Source: Streptococcus sp. UBA6071 (GTDB taxonomy: Bacteria; Bacillota; Bacilli; Lactobacillales; Streptococcaceae). From it: a stretch of DNA of 11,534 nucleotides. The position numbers and the translations under genes were made by a program. Below are positions 7,074-11,534 of this stretch, one piece after another. Location of the stretch: NCBI GenBank assembly GCA_002436115.1, contig DIXV01000103.1, positions 1-11,534 of the forward strand, written 5' to 3'. The notes below the pieces were generated by a model. The model saw only the letters and a list, made by a program, of their open reading frames with translations, was not told the origin of the DNA and did no database searches. Each line of letters opens with the position of its first letter. The first letter of the stretch is position 1.

Positions 7074-7787
7074 GTGAAGAAATACCAAGAAATTTTTAAT
7101 GACCTAAAAGAAAAAATCCTGACAGCTATTTATCCAGCTGATACGCTACTACCAACTGAAAAAAAACTACAAGACATTTATCATGTTAGCCGAGATACCA
7201 TTCGAAAAGCTTTGACGCTTTTAACGGAGCGGGGGTTAATCCAAAAAGTACAAGGGCGAGGCTCTCTAGTCCTTAGGCAAGAACTCCTTAATTTTCCCGT
7301 TTCTGGACTGACCTCTTATCAGGAACTTTCCCAAGCACTTAACCTAGCAAGCCAGACACGTGTCGTTAGCCTCGATTTAATCACAATTAATAGTAATTTA
7401 TCCCGATTGACAGGTTTTGAAGCCCACAGCCAAGTTTGGAAAGTTGTCCGTACAAGATCCATACGGGGCAACCTATCCGTTCTTGATATTGACTATTTAT
7501 CCCACGCTATTATTCCTCACCTCTCAAAAGAAGAGGCAGAAAAGTCCATTTATGCTTACCTTGAAGGAGAACTAGGACTTGACATCGCCTATGCTCAAAA
7601 AGAAATCACCGTTGAACCAACAAGTCAAGAAGACCGCAAACTGATGAAAACACAGGATAAATATTTGGTTCTCATTAAATCTCGTGTTTTTCTGAGCAAT
7701 ACCCAACAATTCCAATATACAGAGAGCAAGCATAAAATCGATCGCTTTAAGTTTGTCGATTTTGCCCGTAGAAAACACTCCCTCTAA
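7074..7787 (+). CDS. treR: Trehalose operon repressor, GntR family
   Basis: This is a 237-residue transcription factor. A GntR-type winged helix-turn-helix occupies about residues 5-68 (LPTEKKLQDIYHVSRDTIRK for the HTH, GRGSLV for the wing), and a UTRA effector domain follows from about 80 to 233. The end, FQYTESKHKIDRFKFVDF, is characteristic of TreR proteins. TreR of this type is known to respond to trehalose 6-phosphate. It starts with GTG at 7074, supported by AGAGG about 7 bases upstream and the MKKYQEIFNDLK N-terminus. The gene is divergent from treP, and the intervening 182 bases hold both promoters and the probable operator. No clear terminator follows, so read-through into the GNAT gene is likely. 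Confidence 0.93.
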   Translation: MKKYQEIFNDLKEKILTAIYPADTLLPTEKKLQDIYHVSRDTIRKALTLLTERGLIQKVQGRGSLVLRQELLNFPVSGLTSYQELSQALNLASQTRVVSLDLITINSNLSRLTGFEAHSQVWKVVRTRSIRGNLSVLDIDYLSHAIIPHLSKEEAEKSIYAYLEGELGLDIAYAQKEITVEPTSQEDRKLMKTQDKYLVLIKSRVFLSNTQQFQYTESKHKIDRFKFVDFARRKHSL

Positions 7788-7924
7788 AACACTAAGAGAA
7801 CCATTCACTAGGCGATTCGCTCGTAAGCCTGTAAAATCTATTTTCCCCGATTATTTACCCACCTTCCTCCCAGTCATCTTGCTGGCAGAAGGCTCCATAG
7901 TTGTTCAAAAGGAGGACTATCACT

Positions 7925-8401
7925 ATGCCAATTAGACCCGCCCAAACACAAGATATCCCAGCCATCCAAGCCCTCTTAGCCCAAATCCTTCAGATTCACC
8001 ATGACATCCGTCCAGATATCTTTCAAGAAAGAGGGGGAAAGTACACGTCAGAGAGCCTTCAAACACTCTTTGCTGACCCTCATCAGCCAGTCTTTGTCTA
8101 TACAGATGCAGAAGATAAAATCCTCGGTCATCTTTTTCTTCAGATAAAACAGGAGCACAACCCTGTCAAGTTACCCATCAAAAGCCTCTACATTGATGAC
8201 CTCTGTGTTTCAGAAGAAGCACGTGGATTAGGTATCGGCCGTAAACTCTACGAGTATGCCAAGACCCTCGCCAAGCTCCAAGGTTGCTACAATTTAACCC
8301 TCAATGTCTGGAATGCCAATCAAGCTGCTGTCGCATTCTACGACAACCTAGGTTTCAAACCACAACAAACCCAGTTAGAGCAAATCTTAGGGGATGCATA
8401 A
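7925..8401 (+). CDS. GNAT-family N-acetyltransferase
   Basis: The 158-residue product is a single GNAT domain that transfers acetyl from acetyl-CoA to an unknown amine. Motif A is clear: LYIDDLCVSEEARGLGIG (88-105) with the RGLGIG phosphate-binding turn. Motif B is NVWNANQAAVAFYDNLGF (127-144), whose FY and GF are standard. The pattern resembles RimI-like or small-molecule acetyltransferases, and the substrate cannot be read from sequence. The ATG at 7925 is chosen because GGAGG (7911-7915) lies 9 bases upstream; a longer TTG-started reading would place that site inside the gene. It follows treR by 137 bases on the same strand with no convincing promoter of its own, so it may be co-transcribed, though a role in trehalose use is not implied. 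A hairpin terminator follows at 8585. Confidence 0.85.
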   Translation: MPIRPAQTQDIPAIQALLAQILQIHHDIRPDIFQERGGKYTSESLQTLFADPHQPVFVYTDAEDKILGHLFLQIKQEHNPVKLPIKSLYIDDLCVSEEARGLGIGRKLYEYAKTLAKLQGCYNLTLNVWNANQAAVAFYDNLGFKPQQTQLEQILGDA

Positions 8402-8584
8402 CATCTTCTTATGAACGATTGACAAAAAAGCAGTGCTACAAGACAATCCTTTCATGGAAATCCTTGTGTGCTGCCACCTTTCAACGAATTTGATCTCTTA
8501 CCACTAGCGCCATCGTTTATAAGTGTCAAATCAGATCAAAGAAAAAGCTCTGCTCTCTTGAACATTGCTTTCCTCACTTATCAA
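8402..8584. other. Non-coding stretch after the GNAT gene
   Basis: I see no credible gene here: the frames are short and lack ribosome binding sites. Only weak pairing is visible, such as GCAG/CTGC with CAAG/CTTG near 8430-8476. Together with the two terminators that follow, it fills the 337-base gap between GNAT and dtd. Confidence 0.5.
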
Positions 8585-8635
8585 AAACCTCCATGGCTTC
8601 TCGTTGACTAGAGGACCATGGAGGTTTCTTTTTTC
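8585..8635 (+). terminator. Terminator downstream of the GNAT gene
   Basis: AAACCTCCATGG (8585-8596) and CCATGGAGGTTT (8616-8627) form a perfect 12-bp stem with a 19-base loop, followed on the plus strand by CTTTTTT. It would end the treR-GNAT transcript about 185 bases after the stop codon. The A-rich left flank could let it also work leftward. Confidence 0.8.
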
Positions 8636-8662
8636 TCATGTATGGGGGAAATCAGCCCTGTC

Positions 8663-8698
8663 AAAAGCCTTGACCTCTGACCACAGGACAAGGCTTTT
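8663..8698 (-). terminator. Terminator of the rel-dtd operon
   Basis: AAAAGCCTTG (8663-8672) and CAAGGCTTTT (8689-8698) form a perfect 10-bp stem about 40 bases past the dtd stop codon. On the minus strand the T tract is only the four T of the stem end. The symmetric A and T flanks suggest that it works in both directions, as a second barrier between convergent genes. Confidence 0.75.
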
Positions 8699-8738
8699 TA
8701 TCTCTTGAAGAACCCTTGATCTTCTTAGGTTTTCTAGT

Positions 8739-9185
8739 CTAGCCTCTTGTTTTCGTATCCAAAACAATGGTCACTGGACCATCATTGACCAAACGAACCT
8801 GCATGTCAGCTCCGAATTCACCGGTCAGAACAGGGACGAATTGGGTGAGAGAATGGTTGAATTGCTCGTAAAGCTGCTTAGCTATATCTGGTTTAGCAGC
8901 TCCAGTGAAGGCTGGACGGTTGCCTTTTTTGGTGTCTGCAAAAAGAGTAAATTGCGAAATGGAGAGAATCTGACCTTTAACATCTTGGACAGAAAGGTTC
9001 ATTTTCCCCATCTGATCTGAAAAAATACGCATATGGAGGATTTTTCGCACAGCATAGTCAAGATCCTCTTGTCTATCTTCAGGACCAATCCCCACCAGTA
9101 AAACCAATCCTTGATTAATCTCTGCCTTGTTTTGACCATTCACAGTGACTGAAGCCTCTGCGACACGCTGAATCACAATCTTCAT
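8739..9185 (-). CDS. dtd: D-aminoacyl-tRNA deacylase
   Basis: This cytoplasmic homodimeric proofreading enzyme hydrolyses D-aminoacyl-tRNAs, such as D-Tyr-tRNA, and prevents D-amino acid incorporation. The product is 148 residues, the usual family length, and begins MKIVIQRV. It has the two DTD signatures: SQFTLF (77-82) and the Gly-cisPro motif NDGPVT (134-139). AGGAAG lies 5 bases before the ATG. It follows rel by 55 bases on the same strand without a terminator, an operon order common in Firmicutes. Confidence 0.96.
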   Translation of the reverse strand: MKIVIQRVAEASVTVNGQNKAEINQGLVLLVGIGPEDRQEDLDYAVRKILHMRIFSDQMGKMNLSVQDVKGQILSISQFTLFADTKKGNRPAFTGAAKPDIAKQLYEQFNHSLTQFVPVLTGEFGADMQVRLVNDGPVTIVLDTKTRG

Positions 9186-9240
9186 TTTTCTTCCTTTTCC
9201 TTAAAAACCATCTGCTTCCTGCTATAGGCTAGCAAGTCCT

Positions 9241-11457
9241 TTAGCCATTTGTCCGTTTAACCGAATAGACCTCTGGCACTGACTTGACCTTGTCTACCAC
9301 TGTTGTCAAACTTGATAAATTCGGGATGAAAAAACTAATATGGATATTGGCAAACTTCATGTCTTTAGTGGGTTGGGCATTAACACTTGAGATGGTGTAA
9401 TTGGAATTGGTCAGAACCTTCATAACATCATTGAGAAGACCTGAGCGATTGAGGCCATAAATATCAATCTCCGCCAAGTACTCCTTCATCACGCCTTGCT
9501 CTTCCCACTCAACCTCAATCAGCCGCTGTTCGTAATTCTCCTGACTGCGGAGGTTCATACAGTCCGTACGGTGAATAGCTACCCCGCGTCCTTTAGTAAT
9601 ATAGCCCACAATGTCATCTCCAGGAAGAGGATTACAACATTTGGCGATCCGCATCATAAGCCCTGAGGCTCCCTGAATAATCACGCCCCCTTCATGCTTG
9701 ACCTTGAGACTTTCTTTGTGGTCCTGCTTGACTTCGCCGCCTTTGACCAACTCATCTGCCGCAGCTTTTGCTTTTGCACGCTCAATCTCACGTCGCTCTT
9801 TTTCAGTCAAACGGTTGCAAATAGCTACTGCTGATATTTCCCCAAATCCAATCGCTGCATAGAGGGCTTCCTCTGTCTTGTAGCCCGTCTTTTGAAAGAG
9901 GGCTTCCATGTGTTTTCGATCCAAGTATTTATTAGGGACATAGCCTTGTTCTGCGAGAGTCGTCTGCAACATTTCCCGACCTTTGGCGATAGAGAGGGCC
10001 TTGTCTTGATTTTTGAAAAATTGACGGATTTTATTGCGTGCTTTATGCGTCTTAACCAGATTTATCCAATCACGGCTTGGGCCGAAGGAATTGCTGGAGG
10101 TAATAATTTCCACCTGATCCCCTGTTCGGAGTTTCGTTGTCAGGGGAACCATTCGGCCATTAACCTTGGCTCCCGTAGCCTTCTCTCCAACATTAGTGTG
10201 GATCTCGTAGGCAAAATCAATTGGCCCAGAATTTTTAGGTAATTCACGCACATCCCCATTAGGCGTGAATACGTAAATACGCTCAGCAAAAATATCCTCT
10301 TTGACGGAGTCTACAAAGCCTTTTGCATCATCGCTATCGGCTTGTAAATCCATCATATTAGCAATCCAGTTGATTCCTTGGGACCTTTCTTTGCTGCTAA
10401 GCTTGTTTGTCACTCCTTTTTTATACGCCCAATGGGCAGCAACCCCGTACTCCGCTACTTCATGCATCTCCTGCGTTCTGATTTGAAATTCGATAGGTCC
10501 CTTGGGCCCGTAGACAGTGGTATGGATGGATTGGTAGCCATTAGCCTTAGGACTTGCGATATAATCTTTGAACCGTCCTGGCATAGGACGCCAGAGTTCA
10601 TGGATATAGCCCAACATGGCGTAGACATCGCTTGGGGTATCCATGATGCAACGAATGGCAATCAAATCATAGAGCTCGTCAAAACGTTTTTTCTTATCAT
10701 GCATTTTACGATGGATAGAGTAGATATGTTTCGGTCTACCATAGACTTTTCCCTGTAAATGGTGTTCCTCCATACAGGTCTTGATTTTTTCAACCACTTC
10801 ATCGACTAAGGCCTCTCGCTCGCGACGTTTCTCCTTCATCATGTGAGAGATTTTATAAAATTCCGTCTCATTGAGGTAACGAAAAGAAAGGTCTTCTAAC
10901 TCCCATTTGACCGATGAAATCCCTAGACGGTGAGCAAGCGGTGCGTAAATTTCTAAAGTCTCACGTGAAATCCGCTCTTGCTTATCTTTACGGAGATGTT
11001 TGAGGGTACGCATATTATGCAATCGGTCAGATAGTTTCACCAAGATAACCCGAATATCTTCTGACATAGCCATGAGCATTTTACGATGGTTCTCTGCCAA
11101 CTGCTCCTCATGACTCTTGTATTCAACCTTACCCAATTTGGTGACGCCATCCACAATATTGCAGACATCGGCTCCAAAGTCTGTCTCTAAATTCTCTAAA
11201 GTAATATCAGTGTCTTCCACAACATCATGCAAAAAACCACAGGCCACTGTCACAGCATCCAATTTCAGATTCGCTAAAATCCCGCCAACCTGAATAGGGT
11301 GGACAATGTAAGGTTCCCCAGACTTACGAAATTGCCCCCAGTGGCTTGCAATCGCATAATCCAGTGCCTTTTGCACAAAAGCAACATCTTCTTCATTCAT
11401 GTACTGAGAGACCATTGCAATGACCTCTTCACCAGCCAGTTTCACTTCTTTCGGCAT
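9241..11457 (-). CDS. relA: Bifunctional (p)ppGpp synthetase/hydrolase (Rel/SpoT homologue)
   Basis: The long RSH enzyme of 738 residues makes (p)ppGpp from ATP and GDP/GTP during amino-acid starvation and also degrades it. The hydrolase HD domain (about 40-160) keeps R44, H53, H77-D78, D144 and N148. The synthetase domain (about 235-345) keeps R241 in YGRPKHIYS, D264, Y308, H312 and E323. These numbers agree with the well-studied Rel of S. dysgalactiae (Rel-Seq). RFDE (258-261) is a basic/acidic pattern of bifunctional enzymes rather than the EXDD of RelA-only proteins. TGS is at about 390-450, a helical region follows, then a conserved Cys/His segment (C607, C608, H629, C633) and a C-terminal ACT domain (660-738). 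Both activities should be intact. AGAGGG lies 7 bases before the ATG, and the promoter is just upstream. Confidence 0.97.
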   Translation of the reverse strand: MPKEVKLAGEEVIAMVSQYMNEEDVAFVQKALDYAIASHWGQFRKSGEPYIVHPIQVGGILANLKLDAVTVACGFLHDVVEDTDITLENLETDFGADVCNIVDGVTKLGKVEYKSHEEQLAENHRKMLMAMSEDIRVILVKLSDRLHNMRTLKHLRKDKQERISRETLEIYAPLAHRLGISSVKWELEDLSFRYLNETEFYKISHMMKEKRREREALVDEVVEKIKTCMEEHHLQGKVYGRPKHIYSIHRKMHDKKKRFDELYDLIAIRCIMDTPSDVYAMLGYIHELWRPMPGRFKDYIASPKANGYQSIHTTVYGPKGPIEFQIRTQEMHEVAEYGVAAHWAYKKGVTNKLSSKERSQGINWIANMMDLQADSDDAKGFVDSVKEDIFAERIYVFTPNGDVRELPKNSGPIDFAYEIHTNVGEKATGAKVNGRMVPLTTKLRTGDQVEIITSSNSFGPSRDWINLVKTHKARNKIRQFFKNQDKALSIAKGREMLQTTLAEQGYVPNKYLDRKHMEALFQKTGYKTEEALYAAIGFGEISAVAICNRLTEKERREIERAKAKAAADELVKGGEVKQDHKESLKVKHEGGVIIQGASGLMMRIAKCCNPLPGDDIVGYITKGRGVAIHRTDCMNLRSQENYEQRLIEVEWEEQGVMKEYLAEIDIYGLNRSGLLNDVMKVLTNSNYTISSVNAQPTKDMKFANIHISFFIPNLSSLTTVVDKVKSVPEVYSVKRTNG

Positions 11458-11477
11458 ACCATTTCCCTCTTCAGTCT

Positions 11478-11495
11478 AATAGTACTATTTTACCA
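11478..11495 (-). promoter_or_regulatory. rel promoter (extended -10) with palindrome
   Basis: On the minus strand TGGTAAAAT (11487-11495) is an extended -10 about 30 bases before the start codon; no strong -35 is seen. The perfect 12-bp palindrome AATAGTACTATT (11478-11489) overlaps the -10 and the expected start point. Confidence 0.55.
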
Positions 11496-11534
11496 CTTTT
11501 TTAGGAAAATAGCAGAGCAGATTTTTGATTCCCT

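Noticed and set aside
7572..7808. 78-codon minus-strand frame opposite treR
   Set aside because: It is antisense to the conserved UTRA-coding part of treR and has no start signals.
7753..7935. 60-codon plus-strand frame overlapping the treR end and GNAT start
   Set aside because: There is no Shine-Dalgarno, it overlaps both real genes, and the composition is not protein-like.
8284..8493. 69-codon plus-strand frame running past the GNAT stop
   Set aside because: It begins inside the GNAT gene in another frame with no ribosome binding site, and GNAT has an intact end with its motifs complete.
9892..10758. Plus-strand open frames of 61 to 126 codons opposite rel
   Set aside because: They lie inside a strongly supported conserved gene on the other strand, have no ribosome binding sites and resemble no protein family.
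1..11534. CRISPR arrays, insertion sequences, tRNA or rRNA genes, attachment sites
   Set aside because: I looked for regular direct repeats, transposase-like frames and RNA gene signatures and saw none.

Overview
The window looks like chromosomal DNA of a low-GC streptococcus. The gene set (pepO, a trehalose PTS operon with a divergent treR, dtd, a bifunctional relA/rel) is typical of the genus. The Rel and PepO sequences look streptococcal by eye, and the N-terminus of Rel seems closest to Streptococcus suis and relatives. That species call is from memory of related proteins and was not tested by alignment.

Layout from left to right: (1) 1-620, minus strand, the N-terminal third of the M13 endopeptidase PepO, cut by the window edge. 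(2) 621-933, a non-coding stretch holding the pepO promoter, a long imperfect hairpin and a strong terminator; it may encode a small plus-strand RNA. (3) 934-2967, minus strand, an LPQTG cell-wall-anchored adhesin with a CNA-like N1/N2 collagen-binding-type head and three B-type repeats, with its own promoter. (4) 3142-6891, minus strand, treP-treC: a trehalose PTS permease with fused EIIB, EIIC and EIIA domains, then trehalose-6-phosphate hydrolase. A strong hairpin lies between the genes and a strong terminator follows treC. (5) 6892-7073, a compact divergent control region with a treP promoter, a CcpA-type cre site across it, a 16-bp palindrome that is the likely TreR operator, and a treR promoter. 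(6) 7074-7787, treR, and 7925-8401, a GNAT acetyltransferase, both plus strand. (7) 8402-8738, non-coding, with two hairpin terminators between the convergent GNAT and dtd genes. (8) 8739-11457, minus strand, a rel-dtd pair, with the rel promoter in the last 80 bases.

How the genes work together: TreP imports and phosphorylates trehalose, TreC splits trehalose 6-phosphate into glucose and glucose 6-phosphate, and TreR represses until the sugar phosphate appears. CcpA would silence the operon when preferred sugars are present. Rel makes and degrades (p)ppGpp, and Dtd removes D-amino acids from mischarged tRNA. The adhesin is a surface-exposed accessory gene placed between housekeeping genes.

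Most of the window is ordinary core genome. The points most worth a second look are the structured, terminator-ended non-coding stretch at 695-870, the hairpin that separates the treP Shine-Dalgarno from its start codon, the degenerate last B repeat of the adhesin, and the palindromes that overlap the pepO and rel promoters.
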